A stretch of DNA of 64,000 nucleotides from Dyella japonica DSM 16301 (GCF_001010355.1 NZ_JPLA01000008.1:1-64000), one strand, 5' to 3'; positions 27,327-36,904 are shown, numbered from the stretch's first letter. Program-made: numbers and translations. Notes: generated by a model not told the origin, from the sequence alone.

Positions 27327-28346
27327 ATGCAAGCGAACGTAGGCGCCATCGCCTCCTCCGTGCCCCAGGAAGCGCGCGCCAAGCGCGACGCCCGGAACGA
27401 CCGCCTGTTCAGCTGGCTGCTCAAGGGCTGCGCCCTGCTGGTGCTGGCCTGCCTGCTCGGCGCCGCCGGTGCCACCCTGTGGGGCGGCCGTCATGCGTTC
27501 GGCACGTTCGGCTGGCACTTCCTGGTCAGCGATGCCTGGGATCCCAGTTCCGACACCTACGGCGCGCTCGTGCCGGTGTACGGCACCATCGCCACCTCGT
27601 TCATTGCCCTGCTGCTTGCCGTGCCGGTGAGTTTCGGCATCGCACTCTATCTTTCCGAAGTGGCGCCGCCGTGGCTGCGTACGCCGGTGGCCTCGGCCAT
27701 CGAGCTGCTGGCCGGCATCCCTTCGATCATCTACGGCATGTGGGGCTTGTTCATTTTTGCGCCCTTCTTCGCCGACCATATCAAGCCGTGGTTGACCAAC
27801 TACCTCGGCGACAAACCCGACGACGGCAAGCTGTCGTGGGTGGCACAGCACGTCCCCTTCGTGGGCAAGCTGTTCGGCAGCGACTATCCGTTCGGCGCCA
27901 GCATCCTCACCGCCGGCATCGTGCTGGCGGTGATGATCATCCCGTTCATTTCCTCGGTGATGCGCGAAGTGTTCCAGACGGTGCCTACGCGCCTGAAGGA
28001 ATCGGCGTATGCGCTGGGTTCGAGCACCTGGGAAGTGTCCTGGGACATCGTGCTGCCGTATACGCGCTCGGCGGTGATCGGCGGCATCTTCCTGGGCCTG
28101 GGCCGCGCGCTGGGCGAGACGATGGCGGTGACCTTCGTGCTCGGCAATGCGATGAAGCTGTCGCCGTCGATTCTTGATCCGGGCGCGTCGATCGCGTCAA
28201 CCATCGCCAACCAGTTCAGCGAGGCTGCGGGCCTGCAGAAATCCACGCTGATGGCGCTGGCCTTCCTGCTGTTCGTGGTGACCTTCATCGTGCTGCTGAT
28301 CGCACGCTGGATGCTGCGGCAGATGGCCCATAAGGAGGGCCGCTGA
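27327..28346 (+). CDS. pstC: phosphate ABC transporter permease PstC
   Basis: About 339 residues. It forms one half of the phosphate channel in the inner membrane. Six or more membrane segments, with the permease EAA-type loop (KESAYALGSSTWEVSWDIVLPY, in two parts) that contacts the ATPase, and GLGRALGETMAVTF. ATG 27327 is preferred since GAGGAA lies 10 bases upstream; ATG 27306 is in frame. A loop of some 40 residues (DHIKPWLTNYLGDKPDD onward) between helices is longer than in E. coli. It overlaps pstA by one base. Confidence 0.94.
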   Translation: MQANVGAIASSVPQEARAKRDARNDRLFSWLLKGCALLVLACLLGAAGATLWGGRHAFGTFGWHFLVSDAWDPSSDTYGALVPVYGTIATSFIALLLAVPVSFGIALYLSEVAPPWLRTPVASAIELLAGIPSIIYGMWGLFIFAPFFADHIKPWLTNYLGDKPDDGKLSWVAQHVPFVGKLFGSDYPFGASILTAGIVLAVMIIPFISSVMREVFQTVPTRLKESAYALGSSTWEVSWDIVLPYTRSAVIGGIFLGLGRALGETMAVTFVLGNAMKLSPSILDPGASIASTIANQFSEAAGLQKSTLMALAFLLFVVTFIVLLIARWMLRQMAHKEGR

Positions 28347-29221
28347 TGGCCACCGATTCGAGTCTCTACACGCAGCGCCGCATCAAGAACATCATCGCGC
28401 TGTCGCTCAGCGTGGTGGCCACGCTGATCGGCTTGATCTTCCTGGCGTGGATCCTGTGGGAAACGCTGCGCCAGGGCATCGGCGCGCTGCGCCCGCAGCT
28501 GTTCACCAAGATCACCGCCTATGGCGAGGATGGCGGCCTGCTCAACGCCATGGTCGGCAGCCTGACCGTGAACATGATCGGCATCGTCATCGCCACGCCG
28601 ATCGGCGTGCTCGCCGGCGCCTGGCTGGCCGAGTACGCCAGCGGCACCAAGCTGGGCGAATCGATCCGCTTCCTCAACGACATCCTGCTGTCGGCGCCAT
28701 CGATCGTGCTGGGCCTGTTCGTGTACACCATCGTGGTGCTGCCGAGCACGGCGCTCACCGATGGTTCCACCACGTTCTCCGGCTGGGCCGGCGGCATCGC
28801 GCTGGCGCTGATCGCCCTGCCGGTGATCGTGCGTACTTCCGATGAAATGCTGCGCCTGGTGCCTTCCACCCTGCGCGAAGCCTCGCTGTCGCTGGGCATT
28901 CCGCAGTGGAAGCTGACCACGCAGATCCTGATCCGCGCCGCGCGCTCGGGCATCATCACCGGCGTGCTGCTGGCGCTGGCCCGCATCAGCGGCGAAACCG
29001 CACCGCTGCTGTTCACCGCGTTCGGCAACAACTACCTGACCTTCAACCCGTCGGACAAGATGTCCAGCCTGCCGCAGGTGATCTACCAGTACGCCAACGA
29101 TCCGGGTGAAGGCCTGCACGCCATCGCCTGGGCCGGTGCCTTCGTGCTCACCATGTTCGTGCTCTTGCTGAGTCTTGCTTCCCGTCTGGTCCTCTCTCGC
29201 AACAAGGTGTCCCATGACTGA
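28346..29221 (+). CDS. pstA: phosphate ABC transporter permease PstA
   Basis: 291 residues with six predicted membrane helices. The family words [11 protein letters not shown] and [12 protein letters not shown]-like segments, the EAA loop ([18 protein letters not shown]) and [16 protein letters not shown] are present. It pairs with PstC in the membrane. Its ATG shares a base with the pstC stop, and pstB overlaps its end by 8 bases, so the three are translated together. Confidence 0.95.
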   Translation: MATDSSLYTQRRIKNIIALSLSVVATLIGLIFLAWILWETLRQGIGALRPQLFTKITAYGEDGGLLNAMVGSLTVNMIGIVIATPIGVLAGAWLAEYASGTKLGESIRFLNDILLSAPSIVLGLFVYTIVVLPSTALTDGSTTFSGWAGGIALALIALPVIVRTSDEMLRLVPSTLREASLSLGIPQWKLTTQILIRAARSGIITGVLLALARISGETAPLLFTAFGNNYLTFNPSDKMSSLPQVIYQYANDPGEGLHAIAWAGAFVLTMFVLLLSLASRLVLSRNKVSHD

Positions 29222-30029
29222 GTCCGCCGCCGCCGGCATCCACCCGCAGTCCGCGGCCACGCACGCGCCGATTGCGCCGACCAAGATCAAGGTGCGCGAC
29301 CTGCACTTCTACTACAACGGTTTCCATGCGCTGAAAGGCATCAACATGGACATCCCGGAGAAGAAGGTCACCGCCATCATCGGGCCCTCCGGTTGCGGCA
29401 AGTCCACGCTGCTGCGCATCTTCAACCGCATCTATGCGATCTACCCCAAGCTCGAGGCGAAGGGCGAGATCGTGCTGGACGAGGAGAACATCCTCGATAC
29501 GCGCTATTCCATGAACCGCCTGCGCAGCAAGGTCGGCATGGTGTTCCAGAAGCCGGTGCCGTTCCCGATGACCATCTTCGAGAACGTGGCCTACGGCATC
29601 CGCCACCACGAGAAGCTCTCGCGCGCGGACATGGACATCCGTGTCGAACAGGCACTGCGCAGCGCCGCGCTGTGGGACGAGGTCAAGGACAAGCTCAAGC
29701 AGAGCGCGCTCGGCCTCTCCGGCGGTCAGCAGCAGCGCCTGTGCATCGCGCGCGGTATCGCGCTGAAGCCCGAAGTGCTGCTGCTGGACGAACCGACCTC
29801 GGCGCTCGACCCGATCGCCACCGGCCGCATCGAACAGCTGGTGGAAGAGCTCAAGAGCGAGTACACCATCGTCATCGTCACCCACAACATGCAGCAGGCG
29901 GCCCGTTGCTCGGACCTCACCGCTTTCATGTACCTGGGCGAGCTGATCGAATTCGACCGCACCGAACAGATCTTCACCAAGCCGGGCAAGAAGCAGACCG
30001 AGGATTACATCACCGGTCGCTTCGGCTAA
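29214..30029 (+). CDS. pstB: phosphate ABC transporter ATPase
   Basis: 271 residues. Walker [10 protein letters not shown] near residue 63, the PstB-specific Q-loop region [18 protein letters not shown], the signature [14 protein letters not shown], Walker [14 protein letters not shown] and switch His in VTHNMQQA are all intact. It powers phosphate uptake and, with PhoU, signals phosphate status to PhoR in other bacteria. ATG 29214 is used; reading further upstream would only overlap pstA. A 16-residue Ala/Pro-rich N-terminal extension precedes the ABC domain. Confidence 0.97.
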   Translation: MTESAAAGIHPQSAATHAPIAPTKIKVRDLHFYYNGFHALKGINMDIPEKKVTAIIGPSGCGKSTLLRIFNRIYAIYPKLEAKGEIVLDEENILDTRYSMNRLRSKVGMVFQKPVPFPMTIFENVAYGIRHHEKLSRADMDIRVEQALRSAALWDEVKDKLKQSALGLSGGQQQRLCIARGIALKPEVLLLDEPTSALDPIATGRIEQLVEELKSEYTIVIVTHNMQQAARCSDLTAFMYLGELIEFDRTEQIFTKPGKKQTEDYITGRFG

Positions 30030-30039
30030 CCGATATGCT

Positions 30040-30077
30040 CCCTCTCCCCTCCGGGGGGAGAGGGCTGGGGTGAGGGG
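30040..30077. repeat. CCCTCTCCC-type hairpin repeat
   Basis: CCCTCTCCCC pairs with GGGGAGAGGG around TCC, followed by CTGGGGTGAGGGG. This is the common proteobacterial intergenic hairpin of that sequence. It sits between pstB and phoU and may modulate phoU expression. Confidence 0.7.
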
Positions 30078-30122
30078 TCACGAAACCTCACCCTCCCCTA
30101 CTGGACTCACAAGAGAATCCAA

Positions 30123-30857
30123 ATGAGCGGCAGCAGCAAAGAACACATCATCAAGAGCTACGACGACGAGCTGACCCGCCTCACCGGCGAAATCGTCCGC
30201 ATGGGCGAGCTTGCCGTGAGCCAGCTGGAAGCAGCCATCGACGTGATCGACCGCCGTGACGAGCGCGCTGCGCAGCATGTGGTCAACAACGACGACGCCA
30301 TCGACCTGCTCGAACAGGAAATCAGCCACGACGTGGTGCGTCTGCTCGCCCTGCGCGCGCCGATCGCCGGCGACCTGCGCAATGTGTTCGCCGCGCTGCG
30401 CATCGCCGCCGACATCGAACGCATTGGCGATTACGCCGCCAACGTGGCCAAGCGCTCCATCCCGCTGTCGATGGTGGCGCCGGTGAGCCCGACCAGCGGC
30501 CTGGGCTACCTGGCGGAGCTTGCCGCGCAGGAAGTGCGCGATGTGTTGATCGCCTACCGCGACCGCGATGCCGAGCGCGCCTACCAGGTGTGGAAGGACG
30601 ACGCCGAGCTGGACGAAGCCTATACCGGCTACTTCCGCCAGCTGCTCACCTACATGATGGAAGATCCGCGCAACATCACGCCGTGCACGCATCTGCTGTT
30701 CATGGCCAAGAACATCGAGCGCATCGGCGACCATGCCACCAATATCGCCGAGAGCATCTGGTATCAGGTGAATGGCGAGCCGCTTACGGCGCAGCGTGCG
30801 AAGCGGGATTTCACGTCCAATCCTGAGTTGACCAAGCTGGGCAACAAGCCCGAATAA
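30123..30857 (+). CDS. phoU: phosphate signalling regulator PhoU
   Basis: 244 residues, all helical, two PhoU repeats (about 20-110 and 125-215). Each carries the metal-binding E/DxxxD-type motif (e.g. ADIERIGDYAANVAKR and KNIERIGDHATNIAE). PhoU links the Pst transporter to PhoR and lowers Pho-regulon activity when phosphate is plentiful. Last gene of pstSCAB-phoU, 93 bases after pstB. No phoB or phoR lies in this window. Confidence 0.96.
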   Translation: MSGSSKEHIIKSYDDELTRLTGEIVRMGELAVSQLEAAIDVIDRRDERAAQHVVNNDDAIDLLEQEISHDVVRLLALRAPIAGDLRNVFAALRIAADIERIGDYAANVAKRSIPLSMVAPVSPTSGLGYLAELAAQEVRDVLIAYRDRDAERAYQVWKDDAELDEAYTGYFRQLLTYMMEDPRNITPCTHLLFMAKNIERIGDHATNIAESIWYQVNGEPLTAQRAKRDFTSNPELTKLGNKPE

Positions 30858-30873
30858 AGGCAACAGGCGCTCC

Positions 30874-30945
30874 TGTGGGAGCGCACCCTGTACGCGACTG
30901 CGTCACGCTGAAACGTGACAGTCGCGCACAGGGTGCGCTCCCACA
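30874..30945. repeat. REP-like inverted repeat, copy 3
   Basis: Arms TGTGGGAGCGCACCCTGTAC (one mismatch in the left arm, GTACGCG for GTGCGCG) and complement around a short centre. It lies between convergent phoU and the guanidinium exporter gene. Confidence 0.9.
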
Positions 30946-30962
30946 ATGTTTTCTACGCCTGG

Positions 30963-31286
30963 TCAGTGCGCCCCGCCAGTCAGCTTCAACCCCACCATCC
31001 CCAGCACCACCAGCCCCACGCAGGCCAGCCGCAACGGCGAGGCCGCATCGCCGAACAGCACGATGCCGAGTATCACCGCGCCCACGGCGCCGATGCCGGT
31101 CCAGATCGCATAAGCCGTACCGATCGGCAGACTCTTCACCGCCATTGCAAGCAGCATGATGCTGGCGAGCATCGCCGATGCCGTGATGACGCTCGGCCAC
31201 AGCCGCGTGAAGCCTTCGGTGTACTTCAGTCCAATCGCCCAGACCACTTCGAGCAGTCCGGCGAGCAAGAGATAAGTCCAGGACAT
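30963..31286 (-). CDS. sugE: SMR guanidinium exporter, SugE/Gdx type
   Basis: 107 residues with four membrane helices. The essential Glu13 sits in [16 protein letters not shown], the signature of the Gdx/SugE branch, which exports guanidinium in exchange for protons, rather than the EmrE multidrug branch. AGGAG 7 bases before ATG 31286 supports the start. The leader holds a guanidine-II riboswitch (31308-31354), which independently supports this substrate. Confidence 0.95.
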   Translation of the reverse strand: MSWTYLLLAGLLEVVWAIGLKYTEGFTRLWPSVITASAMLASIMLLAMAVKSLPIGTAYAIWTGIGAVGAVILGIVLFGDAASPLRLACVGLVVLGMVGLKLTGGAH

Positions 31287-31307
31287 GACGCGCTCCTCTG
31301 GACAGGA

Positions 31308-31354
31308 GCAGGGCCGTCCCTGCCGTAGACACATGCGTGCGGGGCCGTCCCCGC
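31308..31354 (-). promoter_or_regulatory. guanidine-II (mini-ykkC) riboswitch
   Basis: On the minus strand are two perfect 6-bp hairpins, each capped by ACGG: GCGGGG-ACGG-CCCCGC (31354-31339) and GCAGGG-ACGG-CCCTGC (31323-31308), 15 bases apart. Paired stem-loops with ACGR loops are the defining structure of the class. The second lies just before the AGGAG of sugE, so guanidine binding would free that ribosome site. Confidence 0.92.
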
Positions 31355-31355
31355 A

Positions 31356-31380
31356 GACCGGTTCCATTGCAGAACCGGTC
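31356..31380. other. perfect hairpin upstream of the riboswitch
   Basis: GACCGGTTC/GAACCGGTC, 9 bp, loop CATTGCA. It directly precedes the riboswitch on the minus strand; it could be part of the leader or end transcripts arriving from the upstream small membrane protein gene. Confidence 0.5.
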
Positions 31381-31413
31381 CGGGCATTTTACTGGCGACG
31401 CCTGAACGCTGCG

Positions 31414-31701
31414 TCAGGGCGTGAACTTGCTGCCCAGTTCGCGGGCTTCGCGACGTGCGCGGGCCGAATGCACGATGCCGAAGATGCCGATGGCAATCCA
31501 CGCCACCTCCATCAGCAAGGCGGGCCAATTGATCGCCACGCCAAACAGCAGCGACAGCACCACACCCAGCGCGCCAAACACGTTCATCAGCTGATAGACC
31601 AGGCCATTGCCGTGCAGCTTGCGCGCCTGCAGCAACAGGAAGGACGACAGCACCAGCACCACACCGATGTAACCGGCCCAGTCATACCAGAAGAACGTCA
31701 T
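31414..31701 (-). CDS. small membrane protein, CBU_0592-like
   Basis: 95 residues with three hydrophobic helices (YIGVVLVLSSFLLL, LMNVFGALGVVLSLLF, WPALLMEVAWIAIGIFGI) and a basic C-terminal tail. This pattern matches the CBU_0592-like domain, an uncharacterised membrane family. Its start overlaps the rlmB stop by four bases, placing it third in the rnr-rlmB operon. Function unknown. Confidence 0.8.
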   Translation of the reverse strand: MTFFWYDWAGYIGVVLVLSSFLLLQARKLHGNGLVYQLMNVFGALGVVLSLLFGVAINWPALLMEVAWIAIGIFGIVHSARARREARELGSKFTP

Positions 31702-32444
31702 CGCTTTTCACTCCTTTGTCGCAATGCCTCGAACAGCACGATGCCCGTCGCCACGGACACGTTCAAACTCTCCATCACACCCGGCATCGGGATCTGCGCC
31801 ACGAAATCGCAGGTCTCGCGGGTCAGGCGGCGCATGCCCTCGCCTTCGCTGCCCAGCACGACCGCCACCGGGCCGCGCATGTCGATGCTGTAGACGGACG
31901 TTTCCGTATCTCCGGCCAGGCCGGTGATCCACACGCCGGCATCCTTGAGCGTGCGCAAAGCGCGGGCCAGATTGGTGGCGGCGATCAGCGGCACACGATC
32001 GGCACCGCCGGCCGAGGCGCGGCGCACCACGGGCGTGAGGCCCACGGCGCGATCCTTCGGCACGATCACCATGGTCGCGCCTGCCGCCGCCGCGCTGCGC
32101 AGGCAGGCGCCGAGGTTGTGCGGATCGGTGACGCCGTCGAGCACCAGCACCAGCGCGTTCTGCCCGGCTTCGGTGAGCAGTCGCTCGATGTCGTTCTCCG
32201 AACCCATCGGCGGCGCTTCGTAGCGGGCCACGATGCCTTGATGGCGTGCTTCGCCCGAGACGCGATCAAGCTCGTCGCGCGAACGATGATGCACGGGAAT
32301 ATTCAGGGCCTTGGCGCGCGTCGCCAGTTCCTGCACGCGCGCATTGCGCTGGCCCTGTTCAACCAGCACTTCGCGCACGCGCGAGGCGTCGTTGCTCAGG
32401 GCACCTTCGACCGGGTTGATCCCGACGATCCAGCTGTCACTCAT
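31698..32444 (-). CDS. rlmB: 23S rRNA (guanosine-2'-O-)-methyltransferase RlmB
   Basis: 248-residue SPOUT methyltransferase that modifies G2251 in the 23S rRNA P loop. A small RNA-binding N-domain (about 1-75) precedes the knotted domain, with motif 1 LDGVTDPHNLGACLRSAAA, motif 2 LGSEGEGMRRL and motif 3 IPMPGVMESLNVSVATGI. It overlaps rnr by four bases, the same pairing as in E. coli. Confidence 0.96.
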   Translation of the reverse strand: MSDSWIVGINPVEGALSNDASRVREVLVEQGQRNARVQELATRAKALNIPVHHRSRDELDRVSGEARHQGIVARYEAPPMGSENDIERLLTEAGQNALVLVLDGVTDPHNLGACLRSAAAAGATMVIVPKDRAVGLTPVVRRASAGGADRVPLIAATNLARALRTLKDAGVWITGLAGDTETSVYSIDMRGPVAVVLGSEGEGMRRLTRETCDFVAQIPMPGVMESLNVSVATGIVLFEALRQRSEKR

Positions 32445-35044
32445 TTTTTGCCTTTGCTCTTGCCGGCCCCGCGGGCCTTGGAGACCGCCTTGGACGCTGC
32501 AGCCTTGGCCGCGTTGAACTTGCCCTTGGCGGCCGATTTGGCCTTGGCCAGCATGCTCTTGCCGCCGGCCGGTTTCTTCCCGGCCACGGGCGCGTCGGTA
32601 TGAACCGGCGTGCGCGCTGCCTGGGGAGGTGCATTATCGCGCGCGGCCGGGCGTGGTGTCCCCCTGCCGCCCTTGGGCAGCGAATAGCGATCGCCGGCCG
32701 CGGCGTAGTTGTAGCGGCGCTCGCTGCTCGGCGGCACGAGGCCTTCCTTGCGCGGCGCGACCAGGCGGAAGTCGATCTTGCGGTCTTCCAGGCTGGCCCG
32801 CAGCACCTGTACGCGCACATGGTCGCCGAGACGGAATTGCGCGCCGCTGCGCTCACCCTTCAGCAGGTGACGCACCGGATCGAAGTGGTAGTAGTCGTTG
32901 GAAAGCTGGCTGATATGCACCAGCCCCGACACCTTCGACTCGTCCAGCTCCACGAACAAGCCGAACGAGGTCACGCCAGTGACGGTGCCGTCGAACTCGC
33001 TGCCCACGTGCTTGGACATCCAGGCGCACTTGAAGCGCTCGTCCACATCGCGCTCGGCCTCTTCCGCACGACGCTCGCGCTGCGAGCAATGCACCGCCAT
33101 GGCGGCCATCTCGCTCGGGGTATAGCTGTACGCGGTCGGCTTGCCGCCGGCAATGGCGTAGCGGATCGCGCGATGGACCAGCAGATCCGGATAACGACGA
33201 ATCGGCGAGGTGAAGTGCGCGTACGCCTCCAGCGCGAGGCCGAAGTGGCCTCGGTTGTCCGGCTGATAGGCCGCCATGCTCTGCGAGCGCAGCAGCACCG
33301 ACTGGATCAGCTCGCGCTCGGGGCGGTCGTGCACCAGGCGCAGGATGTCTGCGTAGTCGCCCGGCGTGACTTCCTCCACCGGCGGCATGCGCAGCTTGAA
33401 CTCGCGCAAGAAATTCTGCAGGTCTTCGTACTTCTCAGCCGGCGGCGGCTCGTGCGCACGAAACAGCGCGGGGATCTTCTTCTTTTCGAGGAACAAGGCC
33501 GCCTGCACGTTGGCGGCGATCATGCATTCCTCGATCAGCTTGTGCGCGTCGTTGCGCTCGGTGGCGCCCATGGATTCCACTTCGCCGCGCTGGTCGAGGC
33601 GGAACTTCACCTCAGGCGTTTCGAAATCGATCGCGCCACGGCGCTTGCGCTGCGCGGCCATCAGCTTGTACAGGCCGTGCAGATGCTCGATCTGCGGCAT
33701 CACGTCGGCCAGCTCGTGGCGCGCGTCGGCATCGTTGAGGCCAATCGCCTGCCACACGCGGTCGTAGGTCAGGCGCGCATGCGAACGCATCACCGCGTTG
33801 TAGAACTTGGAACGAACGACCTCGCCTTCCTCGTTCACCACCATGTCGCACACCATGCACAGGCGTTCGACCTTGGGATTCAACGAGCAGATGCCGTTGG
33901 ACAGCGTCTCCGGCAGCATCGGCACCACGAAGCCGGGGAAATAGGTCGAGGTGCTGCGCTCGTAGGCTTCCTTGTCGAGCGCCGAGCCCACCTTCACGTA
34001 ATGCGACACGTCGGCGATGGCGACCACCAGGCGATAGCCGCCGCCGCGCTTGGGTTCGGCAAACACCGCATCGTCGAAGTCGCGCGCGTCGGCGCCATCG
34101 ATGGTCACCAGCGGCAGTGAACGCAGATCCACCCTGCCCTCGCGTTCGGCCGCGGTCACCTGCGGCTCGACCTGGGCGGCGTCGCGGATTACCGCGTCGG
34201 GCCAGTCGTGCGGAAGGTCGTGGCTGGCGATCGCCATCTCCACCAGCAGCGAGGGCTGCAGGCGTTCGCCCAGCACGGCGCGGATAGCGCCCATCGGGCC
34301 GCGATGCGGCGTCGGCGGGTCGGTGATCTCGGCCACCACGATCTGGCCGGAGCGGGCGCCCATGTCCTGGCCGGGCACGATCATCACGTCCTGATGCACG
34401 CGGCGGTCATCGGGCGCGACCAGGGTGACGCCATTCTCGATCACCACGCGACCGACCAGTCGCGGCGAGCGGCGTTGCAGCACTTCGACAATCGCGCCCT
34501 GCTTGCGACCGCGCCGGTCGATGCCGACCACGCTGGCCAGCACGCGGTCGCCGTGCAACACGATGCGCATCTGCTGAGGCGAGAGATAGAGGTCCTCGCC
34601 GCCGCCATCCGGACGCAGGAAGCCGTAGCCCTCGGCATTGGCCAGCACCACGCCCTGGATCAGGTCCAGCTTGTTGGCCGGCGCATAGCCGCCGCGACGC
34701 CCCAGCAGCAGCTGGCCATCGCGCACCATGGCGCCCAGGCGCTTGCGCAGAGCATTGAGTTCGTATTCGTCAAACAGCGACAGCGCTTCGGCCATGCGCG
34801 CTTCGGTCAGCAATTCACCGCGCTGTTCGAGCAGCGCGAGGATGGCCTCACGGCTGGGGATGGGGCGCTCGTAACGCTGCGCTTCGCGCTCCGCGTGCGG
34901 ATCACCCACCACGCCCTCGCGCGGGCGGCTCGGTTCCACCGCCGAGCGCCGGCCGCGGCCACCGCCGCTCTTGCCGCTCTTGGGCGTGGGCGCCTTGGAG
35001 CCTGGCTCCGGCTTGCTGCTGCGCGGTTCTTTTTTTCTGGTCAC
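32441..35044 (-). CDS. rnr: ribonuclease R
   Basis: 867-residue RNase II-family 3'-5' exoribonuclease able to degrade structured RNA. A basic N-terminal extension (1-50) and a helix-turn-helix-like domain precede cold-shock domains, the RNB catalytic domain with DGADARDFDDAV (near residue 315) holding the metal-binding aspartates, and an S1 domain (near 690-770). The last 95 residues are Lys/Ala/Gly-rich, similar to histone-like tails, and probably bind RNA or ribosomes. First gene of rnr-rlmB-small membrane protein; it diverges from tRNA-Leu. Confidence 0.97.
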   Translation of the reverse strand: MTRKKEPRSSKPEPGSKAPTPKSGKSGGGRGRRSAVEPSRPREGVVGDPHAEREAQRYERPIPSREAILALLEQRGELLTEARMAEALSLFDEYELNALRKRLGAMVRDGQLLLGRRGGYAPANKLDLIQGVVLANAEGYGFLRPDGGGEDLYLSPQQMRIVLHGDRVLASVVGIDRRGRKQGAIVEVLQRRSPRLVGRVVIENGVTLVAPDDRRVHQDVMIVPGQDMGARSGQIVVAEITDPPTPHRGPMGAIRAVLGERLQPSLLVEMAIASHDLPHDWPDAVIRDAAQVEPQVTAAEREGRVDLRSLPLVTIDGADARDFDDAVFAEPKRGGGYRLVVAIADVSHYVKVGSALDKEAYERSTSTYFPGFVVPMLPETLSNGICSLNPKVERLCMVCDMVVNEEGEVVRSKFYNAVMRSHARLTYDRVWQAIGLNDADARHELADVMPQIEHLHGLYKLMAAQRKRRGAIDFETPEVKFRLDQRGEVESMGATERNDAHKLIEECMIAANVQAALFLEKKKIPALFRAHEPPPAEKYEDLQNFLREFKLRMPPVEEVTPGDYADILRLVHDRPERELIQSVLLRSQSMAAYQPDNRGHFGLALEAYAHFTSPIRRYPDLLVHRAIRYAIAGGKPTAYSYTPSEMAAMAVHCSQRERRAEEAERDVDERFKCAWMSKHVGSEFDGTVTGVTSFGLFVELDESKVSGLVHISQLSNDYYHFDPVRHLLKGERSGAQFRLGDHVRVQVLRASLEDRKIDFRLVAPRKEGLVPPSSERRYNYAAAGDRYSLPKGGRGTPRPAARDNAPPQAARTPVHTDAPVAGKKPAGGKSMLAKAKSAAKGKFNAAKAAASKAVSKARGAGKSKGKK

Positions 35045-35124
35045 TTCCTATGCCTTTTTAGTTGGTTTTATGGGGCTTGCGGACCCGAGGAGTGTCGGTC
35101 CGAAAAAAATCCGTGAAAGGATAG

Positions 35125-35153
35125 TTGACAACCCACCGACACATGCCTAATCT
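35125..35153 (+). promoter_or_regulatory. sigma-70 promoter of tRNA-Leu
   Basis: TTGACA (35125-35130), a 17-base spacer, TAATCT (35148-35153). The start would be near 35160, about 30 bases before the tRNA. Confidence 0.85.
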
Positions 35154-35191
35154 ACGCGGCTCACGCAGCCCAAAAAGCTCACGTGACACCT

Positions 35192-35276
<85 letters not shown>

Positions 35277-35286
35277 ATTGTAGACG

Positions 35287-35311
35287 AAGCCCGCAGCGAT
35301 GCGGGCTTTTT
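35287..35311 (+). terminator. Rho-independent terminator of tRNA-Leu
   Basis: AAGCCCGCA/TGCGGGCTT, 9 bp, loop GCGA, followed by TTT. It starts 11 bases after the tRNA. Confidence 0.93.
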
Positions 35312-35353
35312 CGCGTCTGGCGTTTGCGTGCGCATGCGACACGCGTTGCACGT

Positions 35354-36904
35354 TCACCCCGGCACGCGCAGCGCGTGCAGTCCGCCCGCGAGCGAATACA
35401 CGTTCTGCACACCTTCGCCGCGCAACAGACGCGCGGCATGTCCGCTGCGCCGACCGCTGGCGCATACGAGCAGATAGCGACCGTCGATGAATTCCCCTGC
35501 CCGCTCGGCGACTTGAGCCGAAGGCACGTGCATCGCGCCAGCCACCGGCATCGGATCGCTGACCAACTCGTCGGCCTCGCGCACATCCACCAACCGATAG
35601 CCGGCGGCGATGGCATCGTCGAGTCGATCGAACACCAGGTCGATCTCCCGCTCGTCCACCGAACGAGCCAGCGCGCGACGCGCCACCTCGACGCAACCGC
35701 CATGCGCAGCGCAGCCGCCGGCCGCATCGATCGGCAAGTGCTGGATGCTCAGGTCGATCAGGTTCACCAGCGACAACGCGCCGGCATGGGGTTGCGGCAA
35801 GCCGAGCAGATACTTCAGTGCTTCGTTGGCCTGCATCGCACCCAGCACGCCCGGCACCGGACCGAGCACGCCCGACAGCACACAACTGCCCACCGATTCC
35901 GGCGAGGGCTCCTGCGGCCACAGGCAGCGCAAACACGGCGCACCCGGCTTGGCGGCCACGAACTGCAGCTGGCCTTCGTATTGGTAGATGCTGGCCAGGA
36001 TCAAGGGCGTGCCGCTGATCACGGCCGCATCGCTGCTGAGATAGCGGCTGCGCATATCGTCGGTGCATTCGATCACCAGGTCGAACTGGCGGAACACATC
36101 GACCGCGTTGCCCGCATCCAGCGGCTGCGTCCATACCTGCACCTGCACGGTCGGATTGAGTGCAGCCACGCGGCGCGAGGCGAGCTCGGCCTTCAGCTCG
36201 CCGATGTCTTGCGCGTCGTACATGGTCTGCCGATGCAGGTTGCTCGCGTCAAGGCGATCGCCGTCCACGATGCCCAGCGTACCGATGCCCGCGCCGGCGA
36301 GATAACTGATCACCGGGCAGCCCAGACCACCGGCGCCGATCACCAGCACGCGCGATGCGGCGAGTTTCGCCTGCCCTGCTTCGCCCACTTCACGCAGTCG
36401 GGTCTGGCGCGAATAGTCGGGCACAAACGGTGCGGCATGCGCATGGTGATGATGCTGGTGACCTTCGTGCTCGTGCTCGCGATAGACATGCGTGCAGGCG
36501 ACCCAGTCGGATTCGCCGGTGACGTAATGTTCCTTCTTCCAGATCGGCAGGCGGTGCTTGATCTCGTCGATGATGTAGCGGCAGGCGCGAAAGGCTTCGT
36601 CGCGGTGCGGCGCGGATGCGCCGACCCAGACGGCCATGTCGCCGATCTTCAGATCGCCGGTGCGATGCACGCAGCGCGCATCGGTGACGCCGTAACGCTC
36701 GATGGCCTCGGCAACGATGCGCTCGCCCTCAGCGATGGCCAGTTCCGCATAAGCCTCGTACGACAGCCCGTCGACTTCACGCCCTTCGTTGCTGTTGCGG
36801 ACCCAGCCTTCAAAGGCGCAATAGCCGCCGCTGGCCGGATGACGCAGCCGGTCGCGCTGGCCGTTGGTATCGACGACCGTACTGAAAAGTTCGAAACGGC
36901 TCAT
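35354..36904 (-). CDS. MoaE-MoeB-rhodanese fusion for molybdopterin synthesis
   Basis: 516 residues, three enzymes in one chain. Residues 1-140 are MoaE, the large subunit of molybdopterin synthase (GYCAFEGWVRNSNEG, then RHRLPIWKKE-like lysines near 117-125). Residues 142-156 form a His-rich linker (10 His in 15). Residues 160-405 are a MoeB/ThiF-type adenylyltransferase (GAGGLGCPV at 190-198, CLRC at 324-327, Cys341, a second Cys pair at 398/404) that activates the MoaD C-terminus. Residues 420-516 are a rhodanese with active Cys481, a likely sulphur donor. The gene overlaps moaD by four bases and ends the molybdenum cluster. Confidence 0.93.
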   Translation of the reverse strand: MSRFELFSTVVDTNGQRDRLRHPASGGYCAFEGWVRNSNEGREVDGLSYEAYAELAIAEGERIVAEAIERYGVTDARCVHRTGDLKIGDMAVWVGASAPHRDEAFRACRYIIDEIKHRLPIWKKEHYVTGESDWVACTHVYREHEHEGHQHHHHAHAAPFVPDYSRQTRLREVGEAGQAKLAASRVLVIGAGGLGCPVISYLAGAGIGTLGIVDGDRLDASNLHRQTMYDAQDIGELKAELASRRVAALNPTVQVQVWTQPLDAGNAVDVFRQFDLVIECTDDMRSRYLSSDAAVISGTPLILASIYQYEGQLQFVAAKPGAPCLRCLWPQEPSPESVGSCVLSGVLGPVPGVLGAMQANEALKYLLGLPQPHAGALSLVNLIDLSIQHLPIDAAGGCAAHGGCVEVARRALARSVDEREIDLVFDRLDDAIAAGYRLVDVREADELVSDPMPVAGAMHVPSAQVAERAGEFIDGRYLLVCASGRRSGHAARLLRGEGVQNVYSLAGGLHALRVPG

